Assembly: GCA_024809215.1 (NCBI GenBank)
Contig: JANUBW010000001.1
Location: 1,654,841-1,718,840 of the forward strand
DNA length: 64,000 nucleotides
Source of the DNA: Niastella sp. OAS944
GTDB lineage: Bacteria; Bacteroidota; Bacteroidia; Chitinophagales; Chitinophagaceae
Direction of reading: 5' to 3'
Below are positions 46,419-56,156 of the stretch, in pieces. The notes under the pieces were generated by a model. It was not told the origin of the DNA. It did not search any database and worked only from the letters and a program-made list of their open reading frames with translations. A program made the position numbers and the translations under genes. Position 1 is the first letter of the stretch. Every line of letters begins with the position of its first letter.

Positions 46419-46470
46419 TTAATCATTGTTGAATATTGTTGCCTTAGCGGGCATAGGATACAAATTACCT

Positions 46471-46583
46471 AATGTGATAATGAGATAATGTGATAATTCG
46501 CACATCCGGGAAGCCCAATTACATTCGGAGTTCACGACAATCAGGCATTATCACATAAGCTAATTATCGAATTATCACATTCG
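46471..46583. repeat. Intergenic word-palindrome C
   Basis: The left arm (46471-46500) repeats ATGTGATAAT. The right arm (46545-46583), reverse-complemented, reads AATGTGATAATTCGATAAT and then TATGTGATAATGC. The arms therefore share AATGTGATAATxxGATAAT plus a further GTGATAAT. It lies between folD and queE, ending 27 bases before the queE start. It could be mistaken for a riboswitch leader. Confidence 0.65.
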
Positions 46584-46610
46584 TTTTTATTTTCCCGAAC
46601 TTTGTTTTCA

Positions 46611-47231
46611 ATGACAAAAGCTACTATAGATACAATTCAATATCCGGTGATGGAGTCTTTTTATACGCTGCAAGGTGAAGGCTTCCATCAGGGAAAGGCT
46701 GCTTACTTCATTCGCCTTGGCGGGTGCGATGTAGGCTGTGTGTGGTGCGATGTAAAAGAAAGCTGGGATGGTGGAAAACACCCCTTACAAACAATCGATA
46801 AAATAGTGGCCGGCGCCAGCGCCGAGCCCGGCCGGCTGGCCATCGTTACCGGCGGCGAGCCGCTGATGCATAACCTCGATGCGCTGACCGATGCCCTGCA
46901 TGAAGCCGGTTTTCAAACCAATATTGAAACCTCTGGTGCCTGGCCGGTAAGCGGTAGCTGGGACTGGATCTGCCTTTCTCCCAAAAAATTCAAAGCGCCC
47001 CTGCCCGAAATACTTCCACTGGCCAATGAGCTAAAAGTGGTGGTTTATAATAAAAGCGATTTTGAATGGGCCGAAAAATATGCTGCATTGGTTTCGCCCA
47101 CCTGTAAATTGTATTTGCAACCCGAATGGAGCAAAGTTGCTACGGTAACGCCGCTGATCATTGACTACATTAAAGCCAATCCCCGTTGGGAATTCTCGCT
47201 GCAGCTGCATAAATACATTAACGTTCCGTAA
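46611..47231 (+). CDS. queE: 7-carboxy-7-deazaguanine synthase
   Basis: A radical SAM enzyme of 206 residues in queuosine and 7-deazapurine synthesis. The start is set at ATG 46611; the frame extends to an unlikely TTG at 46602. The cluster motif is Cys39-x3-Cys43-x2-Cys46 (GGCDVGCVWCDVKESWD), preceded by the substrate loop SFYTLQGEGFHQGKAAYF; the later TGGEPLMHN and NIETSGAW motifs also match. The C-x3-C-x2-C spacing is that of radical SAM proteins. No queC, queD or queF gene is adjacent. Confidence 0.95.
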   Translation: MTKATIDTIQYPVMESFYTLQGEGFHQGKAAYFIRLGGCDVGCVWCDVKESWDGGKHPLQTIDKIVAGASAEPGRLAIVTGGEPLMHNLDALTDALHEAGFQTNIETSGAWPVSGSWDWICLSPKKFKAPLPEILPLANELKVVVYNKSDFEWAEKYAALVSPTCKLYLQPEWSKVATVTPLIIDYIKANPRWEFSLQLHKYINVP

Positions 47232-47258
47232 GCGCCCATTATAACATCTTCTTACCAT

Positions 47259-47295
47259 TTTATCAGGCTGTATTTTCGTCTTATAGCCTGATAAA
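47259..47295 (+). terminator. Possible queE terminator
   Basis: 11-bp stem TTTATCAGGCT (47259-47269) / AGCCTGATAAA (47285-47295) with a 15-base loop, 28 bases past the queE stop. No pure T run follows. Confidence 0.5.
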
Positions 47296-47407
47296 CAGGT
47301 TTTTCCTGAAAAGTTTAATCATTTTTTATCTTTAGCTTTCAAAATTGGACTGATTTTGAGGATAATAGCCGTGTTATGGTTTGATGACACCCGATAAAGT
47401 AAATCTG

Positions 47408-49318
47408 ATGATGAAAAAACTAATTATAATATCCATGTGCGCCGTGCTCCTTTGTATAACAGCAAAAGCGCAATACGATCCCGATAAAGTAAATAAAAAG
47501 GCCAAGGCCCTTTTCGAAAAAGCATATGGCATTGCCATGAACGGCCAATATGATGAAAGCATTAAAACCTTACAGGACGCCATCAAATTAGAACCGCGTT
47601 ACCTGGAAGCCTTTTTATCAATAGCAGGCCTGTATTTTGAACAAAAGAAATACCAAAGTGCCATAGAATATTACGAAAAGTCAAAGGCCATTGACAGCAG
47701 CTGGTTCAAAGATTACAATCTCCCCTACTCTATTAACCTGGCCGGTGTTGGGCAATTTGATAAGGCATTAAAAGCCATAGATGATTTTCTTTCCATTCCC
47801 AACCTTAACGCACAAAGCCTGAAGGCCGCCAATTACCGTCGTCAAACCTATCAGTTTGCAATAGACTATGCCAATCAACACCCATTGAATGGTTACCGGT
47901 TTGAACCGCAAAATATGGGCGATAGCATCAACAGTGTATACCTTGAGTATTTTCCCACGCTCACCATCGACAATAAAGAATTTATTTTTACGCGCCGGGT
48001 AAATGGCCAGGAAGACTTTTATGGGTCGAAATGGGAGAATGGTCATTGGACCAAAGCGCAGCCACTGCCCGGTTTTATAAATTCAAACCAGAATGAAGGC
48101 GCGCAAACTATTTCGCAGGATGGGCAATGGCTTATTTTCACCGGTTGTAATTTCCCTTATGGCTATGGTAGTTGCGACCTGTATATTTCTTACTTAACGC
48201 CCGAAGGCTGGAGCAAGCCCGAAAATATGGGCAACAGAATAAATACCGAAGCCTGGGAATCGGCGCCCAGCCTGAGCCCCGATAAACGCGACCTGTATTT
48301 TGCCAGCGGCCGCCTTGGTGGTTATGGCGGACAAGACCTATACGTTTGTCACCAGTTACCCAATGGCCGCTGGAGCGATCCTGAGAACCTGGGCCCCGAA
48401 ATAAATACTATTGGTGACGAAATTGCGCCGTTCATACATGCCGATAACCAAACATTGTACTTTACTTCGAGTGGCCACCTGGGTTATGGCGGCAGCGACC
48501 TGTTTTTAGCACGCAAAAAAGGTAAAGGGTGGGAAAAACCAATCAACCTTGGCTACCCCATCAATACCATCGAAAACGAAGGCAGCCTGGTTATTGCCGC
48601 CGATGGTAAAACCGCTTATTATAACAGCGATAGAAACGATACCCGCGGCGGAACTGATCTATACACATTCCAATTACGTGAAGATATTCGGCCAGCCCGC
48701 ACATTATGGGTAAAAGGAAAAGTGTATGATAAGAAAACATCGAAAGGTTTACCTTCAGCTGTTGAATTAACCGACCTCAGCACCAGCAATGTGTTAAGCC
48801 GTGTTCAAACGGATGGCACAGGTAATTACTTAATTACTTTACCTGTTGGTAAAGACTACGCATTCAATGTAAAAAGAAAAGGCTACCTGTTCTTCTCTGA
48901 GAACTTTCCGCTTAGTCAAAAGGCACCCGATTCAACTTACAGTATCGATATTCCATTGCAGCCCATTGAAGCCAATGCCAGCATTGTGTTGAAGAACATC
49001 TTTTACGACCTGGGTAAATTTGATCTGAAGCCCGAATCAACCATTGAATTGGATAATATCTTTCAGCTAATGAAAGAAAACCCGACGTTGAAAATTCAGA
49101 TCAGCGGCCATACCGATAATATTGGTAAACCTGCCGATAACCTTACCCTTTCGAACAACCGGGCACAAGCTGTTGTAAAATACCTGGTGAGCAAAGGCAT
49201 TGAAGTAGGTCGCCTTACCTTTAAAGGTTTTGGCGCCACCAAACCGGTTGCAGATAATGCTACAGAAGAAGGCAGAGCACAGAACAGAAGAACGGAGTTA
49301 CAGGTTATAAGCCAATGA
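47408..49318 (+). CDS. PorE-like OmpA-family protein (TPR, propeller, OmpA)
   Basis: An exported protein of about 636 residues. I start it at ATG 47408, where MMKKLIIISMCAVLLCITAKA forms a signal peptide. Domains in order are TPR repeats (about 25-130), a WD40-like PD40 propeller (about 180-430, with repeated APSLSPDKRDLYFASGR-type blades), a carboxypeptidase-regulatory-like domain (about 450-530) and a C-terminal OmpA domain with HTDNIGKPADNLTLSNNRAQ. That order is the one described for PorE, a peptidoglycan-binding component of the type IX secretion system. Other OmpA proteins share it, so the T9SS role is probable but unproven. No lipobox is seen. Confidence 0.8.
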   Translation: MMKKLIIISMCAVLLCITAKAQYDPDKVNKKAKALFEKAYGIAMNGQYDESIKTLQDAIKLEPRYLEAFLSIAGLYFEQKKYQSAIEYYEKSKAIDSSWFKDYNLPYSINLAGVGQFDKALKAIDDFLSIPNLNAQSLKAANYRRQTYQFAIDYANQHPLNGYRFEPQNMGDSINSVYLEYFPTLTIDNKEFIFTRRVNGQEDFYGSKWENGHWTKAQPLPGFINSNQNEGAQTISQDGQWLIFTGCNFPYGYGSCDLYISYLTPEGWSKPENMGNRINTEAWESAPSLSPDKRDLYFASGRLGGYGGQDLYVCHQLPNGRWSDPENLGPEINTIGDEIAPFIHADNQTLYFTSSGHLGYGGSDLFLARKKGKGWEKPINLGYPINTIENEGSLVIAADGKTAYYNSDRNDTRGGTDLYTFQLREDIRPARTLWVKGKVYDKKTSKGLPSAVELTDLSTSNVLSRVQTDGTGNYLITLPVGKDYAFNVKRKGYLFFSENFPLSQKAPDSTYSIDIPLQPIEANASIVLKNIFYDLGKFDLKPESTIELDNIFQLMKENPTLKIQISGHTDNIGKPADNLTLSNNRAQAVVKYLVSKGIEVGRLTFKGFGATKPVADNATEEGRAQNRRTELQVISQ

Positions 49319-49324
49319 CAATAG

Positions 49325-49432
49325 TTTCCGGTTACCAGTTAACGGTTGCCAGGAAAAACAGCCGTTCTGCGATGCAGAACGGCTGTTTTGTTTTCGGCCC
49401 GGAAACTGGTAACAGGTAACTGGTAACTGCTT
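49325..49432. repeat. Intergenic word-palindrome D around a terminator
   Basis: The left arm (49325-49353) reads like CGGTTACCAGTTAACGGTTG. The right arm (49401-49430), reverse-complemented, reads like CAGTTACCAGTTACCTGTTA. Over 24 aligned positions about 19-20 agree. A perfect terminator hairpin sits in the centre, so the words form an outer stem around an inner one. It lies between the PorE-like gene and dprA. Confidence 0.65.
49355..49389 (+). terminator. Strong bidirectional terminator
   Basis: Perfect 16-bp stem AAAACAGCCGTTCTGC / GCAGAACGGCTGTTTT with a 3-base GAT spacer, 36 bases after the PorE-like stop, ending in T residues. Confidence 0.9.
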
Positions 49433-49504
49433 CTAATTACAAAGAAACCTCGTATCTTAGGGGAAGCATCATTTGAACATTGCCTATCAATTTACCATTG
49501 CCTT

Positions 49505-50617
49505 ATGATCAAAATAACCAACGATCTGCTATACCAGCTTGCACTAACGCAAGTACCACAAATTGGCTGTGTACATGCCAAACTACTTATACAACAATTC
49601 CATTCAGCCGAAGCTGTTTTCAAAGCCCGCATAACCGATCTCGAAAAAACAGAAGGCATAGGTACTGTACGAGCCCGCTGCATAAAATCGTTCAGCAATT
49701 TTATACAACTCGAAAAGGAAATCGCCTTTATTGAAAAGTACAAAATAAAACCGCTGTTCATTAACCAACCGCAATACCCGCAACGGCTACTCCATTGCTA
49801 CGATTCGCCCACCATGCTTTTTTACCGTGGCGGAACCGATCTCAACACGGCCCGTGTGGTTTCGGTAATAGGCACCCGCATTAACTCAACTTACGGCAAA
49901 CAACTTACCGAAAAACTGGTGCAGGAGCTGGCTGCTTACGGGGCGCTTGTTGTAAGTGGCCTTGCATTTGGCATTGATGCTATTGCCCACAGGGCGGCAT
50001 TGAATAACAATGTACCAACCGTAGGCGTACTCGCACATGGCCTCGATTCAATATATCCATCAGAGCATGCCGGCCTGGCCAAAGAAATGATAAAACAAGG
50101 TGGTGGCCTGCTTACTGAATTTGCCAGCGATGTAACAGCCGAAAAACATCATTTTCCCGTGCGTAACCGAATTGTTGCCGGTCTGTGCGATGCCGTTGTA
50201 GTTATTGAAACAGGTACAAAGGGCGGAAGTATGATCACCGCAGAGCTGGCAAACGGGTATAATCGCGATGTATTTGCCTATCCCGGCAAAACAACCGATG
50301 CCAAAAGTGCAGGCTGTAATGCCCTTATCAAAAACAATAAGGCCATTTTGCTTACCGAAACACATGAATTGGCAGAAAGTTTAGGCTGGGACCAACCTGT
50401 TTCAAAAAAAATTTCGGCCCAAAAAGAACTTTTTGTTCACTTAAATGCTGAAGAAAAAACCATTGTTGAACAGTTACAGGAAAAACAACCCTTACATATC
50501 GATGAATTAAATCTCCGCTGCGGCATCAGCACCAGTTCAATGGCCGCGGCTATCCTTAACCTCGAATTGCAAAATATAGTACAGGCCCTGCCGGGTAAAA
50601 TGTACAAACTTACCTAA
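49505..50617 (+). CDS. dprA: DNA-processing protein DprA
   Basis: A 370-residue protein that binds incoming single-stranded DNA and loads RecA during natural transformation. The N-terminal HhH-type region (PQIGCVHAKLLIQQF, TEGIGTVRARCIKSF) is followed by the Rossmann core with VVSVIGTR, VSGLAFGIDAIAHRAAL, HHFPVRNRIVAGLCDAVVVIE and GCNALI. A winged-helix C-terminus follows (EKQPLHIDELNLRCGISTSS). Family length is normal. No other competence gene is adjacent, although a ComEA-like HhH domain occurs in the outer-membrane protein at 42.6-44.6 kb. Confidence 0.95.
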   Translation: MIKITNDLLYQLALTQVPQIGCVHAKLLIQQFHSAEAVFKARITDLEKTEGIGTVRARCIKSFSNFIQLEKEIAFIEKYKIKPLFINQPQYPQRLLHCYDSPTMLFYRGGTDLNTARVVSVIGTRINSTYGKQLTEKLVQELAAYGALVVSGLAFGIDAIAHRAALNNNVPTVGVLAHGLDSIYPSEHAGLAKEMIKQGGGLLTEFASDVTAEKHHFPVRNRIVAGLCDAVVVIETGTKGGSMITAELANGYNRDVFAYPGKTTDAKSAGCNALIKNNKAILLTETHELAESLGWDQPVSKKISAQKELFVHLNAEEKTIVEQLQEKQPLHIDELNLRCGISTSSMAAAILNLELQNIVQALPGKMYKLT

Positions 50618-50660
50618 TCACCACATTTTCAGTTGTTACCCCGCGCTGGGGCTTACTACA

Positions 50661-50834
50661 ATTTCTCCCACCCGTTTCCTGACCTTGTTTTGACCTCATT
50701 CCGGACTTAACCCACACTTCTCCCGGTTTTACCCACCTTTCATAGGAGAACCTGGGAGAATCCCGGGAGAATGGAGGGAGAATGGTGGGAGAAATGTGCC
50801 ATGAGCCTGGAACGAGGTCGGGAGGACCCCGGGA
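50661..50834. repeat. Intergenic word-palindrome E, G-rich word
   Basis: The right arm (50744-50832) contains GGGAGAA four times at about 11-base steps (50753-50795). The left arm (50661-50737), reverse-complemented, contains CCGGGAGAAG, GAATGAGGTC and GGTGGGAGAAAT, which match CCGGGAGAAT, GAACGAGGTC and GGTGGGAGAAAT in the right arm. It fills most of the gap between dprA and secA. No gene is seen in the gap. Confidence 0.6.
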
Positions 50835-50963
50835 AACAAACAGCTGAAAAATGCCTTAACATATATCTCAAATCTCCATGCGTTAGCCCCGAATTCACAC
50901 CAAATGATCAATTATTGCCTGCAAACCATCTACTTCTGTTAGGGCCAACTCCCCGCTTTTTTG

Positions 50964-50971
50964 TACCTTTG
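50964..50971 (+). promoter_or_regulatory. Candidate secA -7 element
   Basis: TACCTTTG, a perfect TAnnTTTG match, 93 bases before the secA ATG. TTAGGG (50939-50944) lies 19 bases upstream, the same arrangement as before folD. Confidence 0.5.
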
Positions 50972-51064
50972 ACGTCCCTGTCAAATTGGCTCGTTACCAA
51001 AGTGTAGCATCTTTTTTGACCAACCTTAAATTTGTAATCTTTTAAAATAATTAACCGCTATATC

Positions 51065-54000
51065 ATGTTAGGTTTTCTTTCAAAAATGTTCGGAGGAAGT
51101 AAGTCGGAAAAGGATGTTAAGTTGATTCTGCCGATTGTAGAACAGATCAATAAGAACTTTGCCGCTTACCAGTCGCTGTCTAACGATCAATTGCGTGCCA
51201 AGACCCAGGAATTCAGGGCCCGTATCAAATCGCACCTCGAAAAAATTGATAATGAGATCGCCGATCTGAATAAACAGGCTGAAGAACTGCCTTTTAGCGA
51301 TATCGTAGGAAAAGACGCCATCTATCAACAGGTTGATGCGCTGATAAAAGACCGCGATAAACAAATAGAGGAAGTACTGAAAGAAATTCATCCCGAAGCA
51401 TTCGCGGTAGTTAAAGAAACTGCCCGCCGTTTCAAGGAGAATCCCGAAATGGTGGCTACTGCAACCGATCTCGATCGCGAACTCAGCGTAAAAAAAGAAT
51501 ACGTTACCATACAGGGCAACCAATCGGTTTTCAAAAACGCCTGGAGCGCCGGCGGTAACATTGTTACCTGGAACATGGTGCACTACGATGTACAGCTTAT
51601 TGGTGGCTCGGTACTGCACCAGGGTAAAATTTCAGAAATGGCAACGGGTGAAGGTAAAACCCTGGTTTCGACCCTGCCCGCTTACCTCAACGCCCTTGCA
51701 GGTGAAGGTGTTCACATTGTAACAGTGAACGATTACCTGGCAAAACGTGACTCTGAGTGGAACGGAACTATTTTCGAATGGCTTGGTCTTACCGTTGATT
51801 GCATCGACAAACACCAGCCTAACAGCGCCGACAGAAGAAAAGCTTACCAGGCCGATATCACCTATGGTACCAATAACGAATTTGGTTTCGACTACCTGCG
51901 CGATAACATGGTGCATACACCAGAAGAAATGGTGCAACGCAAACACCATTTCGCAATGGTAGATGAGGTGGATAGCGTATTAGTGGATGACGCCCGTACA
52001 CCATTGATCATTTCTGGTCCGGTACCACGTGGTGAAGATCAGCAATATCATATCCTGCGCGATCGCGTACGTAACCTGTTCGAAATGCAAAAACAGGTGG
52101 TTAACAAGAACCTGATCGATGCAAAGAAATTATTTGAAAGCGGTGAAGATGATCCTAAAACAGGAGGTTTGGCCCTGATGCGCGCCTACCGCGGTTTACC
52201 TAAACACAGCGCCCTTATTAAATTCACCAGCGAACCAGGTATAAAAGTAAAGCTGCAAAAGGCCGAGAACTATTACCTGGCCGATCAGCAAAAACAAATG
52301 CCGGTTGTTGATGAAGAGCTGTTCTTCCACATAGATGAAAAGAACAACTCAGTTGACCTAACCGATAAAGGTATACAGGCCATCACCCGCAGTGGTGAAG
52401 ACCCAGACTTTTTCGTTCTGCCCGACATTGGCATTCACCTGGCAGAGATCGATAAAAGCGATGCACCTGCAGAAGAAAAATTACAACGTAAAGAAGCTAT
52501 TCTCAACGAATATACCATCAAAGCCGACCGTATACACACCGTACAACAATTGCTGAAAGCATATACGTTGTTCGATAAAGATGTGGAGTACGTGGTAATG
52601 GATGGTCAGGTTAAGATCGTAGATGAGCAAACCGGCCGTATCCTCGATGGCCGCCGTTACAGCGATGGTTTACACCAGGCCATTGAAGCAAAAGAAAATG
52701 TGAAGATCGAAGCCGCTACACAAACCTATGCTACCATCACGTTGCAGAACTACTTCCGTATGTACCATAAACTGGCAGGTATGACCGGTACCGCGGTTAC
52801 CGAAGCTGCTGAGTTTTGGGACATTTACAAACTGGATGTAGTTACGGTGCCAACAAACGTTGCTGCCGTTCGTAAAGACCAGGAAGACCTTGTTTACAAA
52901 ACCAAGCGTGAAAAATATAAAGCGGTAATTGACGAAATTGAAAGACTGCGTGCTGCAGGCCGCCCGGTACTGGTTGGTACTACAAACGTTGAAGTAAGTG
53001 AATTGCTGAGCAAAATGCTGCAGGGTAAAAAGATCCCGCACAACGTATTGAACGCAAAACAACACGCCCGTGAAGCACAGGTAGTACAGGAAGCTGGTTT
53101 GGCCGGCGCTGTTACCATTGCCACTAACATGGCCGGTCGTGGTACCGATATTAAACTGGGACCCGGTGTTAAAGAAGCAGGTGGTTTGGCCATCATTGGG
53201 ACAGAACGCCACGAAAGCCGCCGTGTTGACCGCCAGCTGCGTGGTCGTGCAGGCCGCCAGGGCGACCCCGGTACATCACAGTTCTATGTTTCATTAGAGG
53301 ATGATCTGATGCGTTTATTTGGTAGTGAACGTATTGCCAGCATTATGGACCGCTTTGGTTATAAAGAAGGCGAAGTGATACAACACAGCATGATCACCAA
53401 AAGCATTGAGCGTGCACAGAAAAAAGTAGAAGAGAACAACTTCGGTATACGTAAACGTTTGCTCGAGTACGACGACGTAATGAACAAACAACGTAACGTG
53501 GTTTACAAAAAACGTAACCACGCCCTGTTTGGCGATCGTTTGGCCCTCGACCTCGATAATGCGTTCTATATTGTTGCAGAAGGTTTGATCAATGGCTTTC
53601 AGGAACAAAACGATTACGAAGGATTTAAACTCGCTGCCATTGTAAACTTTGGTATCGACAGCGCTATTACGCAGGAAGAATTTGATAAAGGCAAACCCAA
53701 TGACCTGGCAGAGAAATTATACCAGGAATCAATTGGCCGTTACCAGCAAAAAACTGCCGAGCTGCAACGCCAGGCGGTGCCGGTATTCCAGAACATTCGC
53801 CAAACACAAGGCAGCCATATAGAGAATGTGGTAGTACCATTCACCGATAATAAAAAAGGTTTACAGGTACTGGCCAGCCTGAACAAAACGCTGGAGACCG
53901 AAGGCCGTGAATTGATCAACGCCCTGGAACGTCAAATAACCCTGGCTGTTATTGACGAAGCATGGAAAGAGCACCTGCGTGCTATGGACGATCTGAAACA

Positions 54001-54397
54001 AAGCGTACAAACAGCTTACCTCGAGCAAAAAGATCCGCTGGTTATCTATAAGATCAGTGCATACGACCAGTTCAAACAAATGGACAGCGATGTAAATAAG
54101 GACATCATCAGCTTCTTATGCCACGCAAACATTCCGGTTGAACAACAAGGCCCAGGCCAGCAACAAAGCCAAATTCGTGAAGGTCATGAGCAAAAGACCG
54201 ACATGAGCCGTATGCGCGCCAATAAAGAAGAAGTAGATGCCCGTGGTGAAGATTACGCAGCCAATGAGCAGGACCAGTTTGACGAAACCATTAAACAGGA
54301 GCCTGTTCGTGTAGGCCCCAAAGTTGGTCGTAACGACCCTTGTCCTTGCGGCAGCGGTAAAAAATTCAAGAATTGCCACGGACGTGATGTAGCTTAG
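51065..54397 (+). CDS. secA: Preprotein translocase ATPase SecA
   Basis: The 1110-residue motor of the Sec export channel. Walker A is in [20 protein letters not shown], shown by [10 protein letters not shown]. Walker B is [20 protein letters not shown]. Helicase motif VI region includes [10 protein letters not shown] and [20 protein letters not shown]. The C-terminus carries the zinc-binding SEC-C motif [15 protein letters not shown], which contacts SecB and phospholipid. The protein is longer than Escherichia coli SecA (901 residues), as usual in Bacteroidota, owing to insertions in the N-terminal half. It is monocistronic, with its own promoter and terminator. Confidence 0.97.
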   Translation: MLGFLSKMFGGSKSEKDVKLILPIVEQINKNFAAYQSLSNDQLRAKTQEFRARIKSHLEKIDNEIADLNKQAEELPFSDIVGKDAIYQQVDALIKDRDKQIEEVLKEIHPEAFAVVKETARRFKENPEMVATATDLDRELSVKKEYVTIQGNQSVFKNAWSAGGNIVTWNMVHYDVQLIGGSVLHQGKISEMATGEGKTLVSTLPAYLNALAGEGVHIVTVNDYLAKRDSEWNGTIFEWLGLTVDCIDKHQPNSADRRKAYQADITYGTNNEFGFDYLRDNMVHTPEEMVQRKHHFAMVDEVDSVLVDDARTPLIISGPVPRGEDQQYHILRDRVRNLFEMQKQVVNKNLIDAKKLFESGEDDPKTGGLALMRAYRGLPKHSALIKFTSEPGIKVKLQKAENYYLADQQKQMPVVDEELFFHIDEKNNSVDLTDKGIQAITRSGEDPDFFVLPDIGIHLAEIDKSDAPAEEKLQRKEAILNEYTIKADRIHTVQQLLKAYTLFDKDVEYVVMDGQVKIVDEQTGRILDGRRYSDGLHQAIEAKENVKIEAATQTYATITLQNYFRMYHKLAGMTGTAVTEAAEFWDIYKLDVVTVPTNVAAVRKDQEDLVYKTKREKYKAVIDEIERLRAAGRPVLVGTTNVEVSELLSKMLQGKKIPHNVLNAKQHAREAQVVQEAGLAGAVTIATNMAGRGTDIKLGPGVKEAGGLAIIGTERHESRRVDRQLRGRAGRQGDPGTSQFYVSLEDDLMRLFGSERIASIMDRFGYKEGEVIQHSMITKSIERAQKKVEENNFGIRKRLLEYDDVMNKQRNVVYKKRNHALFGDRLALDLDNAFYIVAEGLINGFQEQNDYEGFKLAAIVNFGIDSAITQEEFDKGKPNDLAEKLYQESIGRYQQKTAELQRQAVPVFQNIRQTQGSHIENVVVPFTDNKKGLQVLASLNKTLETEGRELINALERQITLAVIDEAWKEHLRAMDDLKQSVQTAYLEQKDPLVIYKISAYDQFKQMDSDVNKDIISFLCHANIPVEQQGPGQQQSQIREGHEQKTDMSRMRANKEEVDARGEDYAANEQDQFDETIKQEPVRVGPKVGRNDPCPCGSGKKFKNCHGRDVA

Positions 54398-54420
54398 TAA
54401 GTATTCGTTTAACAATATTT

Positions 54421-54453
54421 AAAAGCATCCTGAAAGATCAGGGTGCTTTTTTT
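54421..54453 (+). terminator. secA terminator
   Basis: AAAAGCA-T-CCTGA / TCAGG-G-TGCTTTT with loop AAGA, followed by TTT, 24 bases after the secA stop. Confidence 0.9.
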
Positions 54454-54615
54454 ATTTAATAGAATTGGAACTTAACCCGATTGCTTTCAAATAGTTATCT
54501 GCTACAGGATAATTCGGGCAGGTTTCCCCATACTACTTAGTGGTAAATTTCATGTTAAGCCCCATCAACTTCGTGCAAAACGGTGTATTTTAGATACCCA
54601 AACGTATAGCGATGT

Positions 54616-55488
54616 ATGAAGGCAGATAAGGCAAGCCAAACGGCACAATACATGGCTTTATTCAGGGCGCTTGAAACAACGCAGCCTGCGAATAAAAGGC
54701 TCTTTAAAGATCCTTATGCTATTTCATTTTTAGATGGTAAGTTAAACCTTGCCGTTCGCCTCTCCCCTATTTCATTGGTTCGTAGTTATGTGCAAAACAC
54801 CATTCGGAAAAAAATACCTGGCGCCATGTCATCGGGTATTGCACGCACACGCTATATCGATGATCTCTTACAACAAACCGTACAAAACAATATTCAACAG
54901 GTGATCATTTTAGGCGCCGGTTTCGACACCCGCGCCTTACGGCTCAATTATTTATCAAACACCCCTGTTATTGAAATAGACCACCCCAACACTGCCCGTA
55001 AAAAAACAACTATACTCAAAAGAAAACTGGGCACATTGCCAAATCATATCCACTACTGGCAAATTGATTTTAATAAGGAAAGCCTGCAGGAACTGGCTAC
55101 CAGGATGAAACTCAATTTTTCCATTCCCACAACCATCATTTGGGAAGGGGTAACCAATTACCTTAATGCCGAAGCCATTGATAATACATTTGCTTTTGCG
55201 CAGCAGTTTGCCATGGGTTCTTACATTATTTTCACCTATGTTCATCAACAGGTTCTAGACGCGCCCGAAAACTTTTTTGGTGCTACGAAACTTTTGAAAG
55301 ATCTTAACGCCCTGGAAGAACGCTGGACGTTTGGTTTTAAACCAGAAGATCTATCCGTTTACCTGCAACAATATAATTACGTACTACTTGAAGACTCCGG
55401 AGCATCTGATTACCGCGATAAGTACTTGCCTGATCGTCCCGAAAAAGGGTATGAATTTTACCGTGTAGCATTTGCATCAAAAGTTTAA
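54616..55488 (+). CDS. Class I SAM-dependent methyltransferase
   Basis: A 290-residue protein of the leucine-carboxyl-methyltransferase-like family (TIGR00027 type). It shows SQTAQYMALFRALET at the start, the SAM-binding VIILGAGFDTRALRL, the acidic VIEIDHPNTARKK, and IIWEGVTNYLNAEAI. Members are annotated by fold; substrates are mostly unknown, some acting in polyketide or secondary metabolism. It lies 12 bases before a second, membrane-bound methyltransferase gene, so the two form an operon and may modify the same or related small molecules. No biosynthetic cluster is visible around them. Confidence 0.88.
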   Translation: MKADKASQTAQYMALFRALETTQPANKRLFKDPYAISFLDGKLNLAVRLSPISLVRSYVQNTIRKKIPGAMSSGIARTRYIDDLLQQTVQNNIQQVIILGAGFDTRALRLNYLSNTPVIEIDHPNTARKKTTILKRKLGTLPNHIHYWQIDFNKESLQELATRMKLNFSIPTTIIWEGVTNYLNAEAIDNTFAFAQQFAMGSYIIFTYVHQQVLDAPENFFGATKLLKDLNALEERWTFGFKPEDLSVYLQQYNYVLLEDSGASDYRDKYLPDRPEKGYEFYRVAFASKV

Positions 55489-55500
55489 ATTAACTTTCTT

Positions 55501-56004
55501 ATGGAGTCGCCTTCGATATTGAAACACTTACGTGATATTATAATTATGCCATTTACGGTTACGTTTGTTGTACCGTATTTGTTATATGATAGCAAGGATG
55601 AGCTTATACCGCATAATTCCAATTTTAAAATAATAGGCTGGCTGATTGCAGTGGCCGGGTCGGCGTTGTTTGTGTATACGGTGTTCCTTTTTAAAACATT
55701 GGGGCATGGCACCCTGGCGCCCTGGGAACCCACCAAAAAACTAATTGTGGAAGGCCCTTACCGGTATTGCCGAAATCCCATGATAACAGGTGTATTCTCT
55801 ATGATATTGGGCGAAGGGTTGATGTTATACTCAGCCAATATTCTTGCCTGGGCCGTAGCCTTCTTTATCATTAATACCCTTTACTTCATTTTTGTTGAAG
55901 AACGCAGCATGATGCAGCGCTTTGGAAGCGATTATTTAAAGTATAAGAAGCATGTACCCCGTTGGGGGTTGAGGTTGACGCCGTTCAAACTTCTAAATAG
56001 CTAA
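55501..56004 (+). CDS. Membrane methyltransferase, ICMT/PEMT-like
   Basis: A 167-residue integral membrane protein with about four hydrophobic helices. It has the signature of isoprenylcysteine carboxyl methyltransferase and phospholipid methyltransferase families: GPYRYCRNPMITG, then FVEERSMMQRFGSDYLKYKKHVPRW, of which EERSMMQRFGSDYLKYKKH is the key part (SAM and membrane-interface site). Bacterial members methylate small or lipid-like substrates, not prenylated proteins. It starts 12 bases after the class I methyltransferase gene and ends in front of a word-palindrome. Confidence 0.88.
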   Translation: MESPSILKHLRDIIIMPFTVTFVVPYLLYDSKDELIPHNSNFKIIGWLIAVAGSALFVYTVFLFKTLGHGTLAPWEPTKKLIVEGPYRYCRNPMITGVFSMILGEGLMLYSANILAWAVAFFIINTLYFIFVEERSMMQRFGSDYLKYKKHVPRWGLRLTPFKLLNS

Positions 56005-56037
56005 TTTGAATAGTTGAAAAATCTGGATATTAATAAA

Positions 56038-56152
56038 CAGAAGTAAGATGTAGGACGTATGAAGTAAGAAACGCGCGATTATAAAATCATAATCACTTAT
56101 TCCATCTTAGACCTCGTACTTCGTACCTCTTACTTCTTACTTCGTATTCTTA
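56038..56152. repeat. Intergenic word-palindrome F
   Basis: The left arm (56038-56072) reads AGAAGTAAGATGTAGGACGT and onward. The right arm (56103-56152), reverse-complemented, reads CGAAGTAAGAAGTAAGAGGT and onward. About 27 of 35 aligned positions agree. The word GAAGTA(A/C)GA is iterated on both arms. It fills the gap between convergent genes ending at 56004 and 56157. Confidence 0.65.
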
Positions 56153-56156
56153 ATTG

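Noticed and set aside
46471-46583. preQ1 or similar riboswitch before queE
   Set aside because: The region is explained as an inverted repeat of ATGTGATAAT words, like other gaps next to unrelated genes; no preQ1 aptamer pattern was seen.
50744-50810. CRISPR-like tandem repeat
   Set aside because: The repeated unit is 7 bases at 11-base steps, with no 25-40-base repeats or unique spacers and no cas genes.
52670-53212. 180-codon open frame opposite secA
   Set aside because: Antisense to conserved SecA motifs; it is a by-product of codon use on the coding strand.
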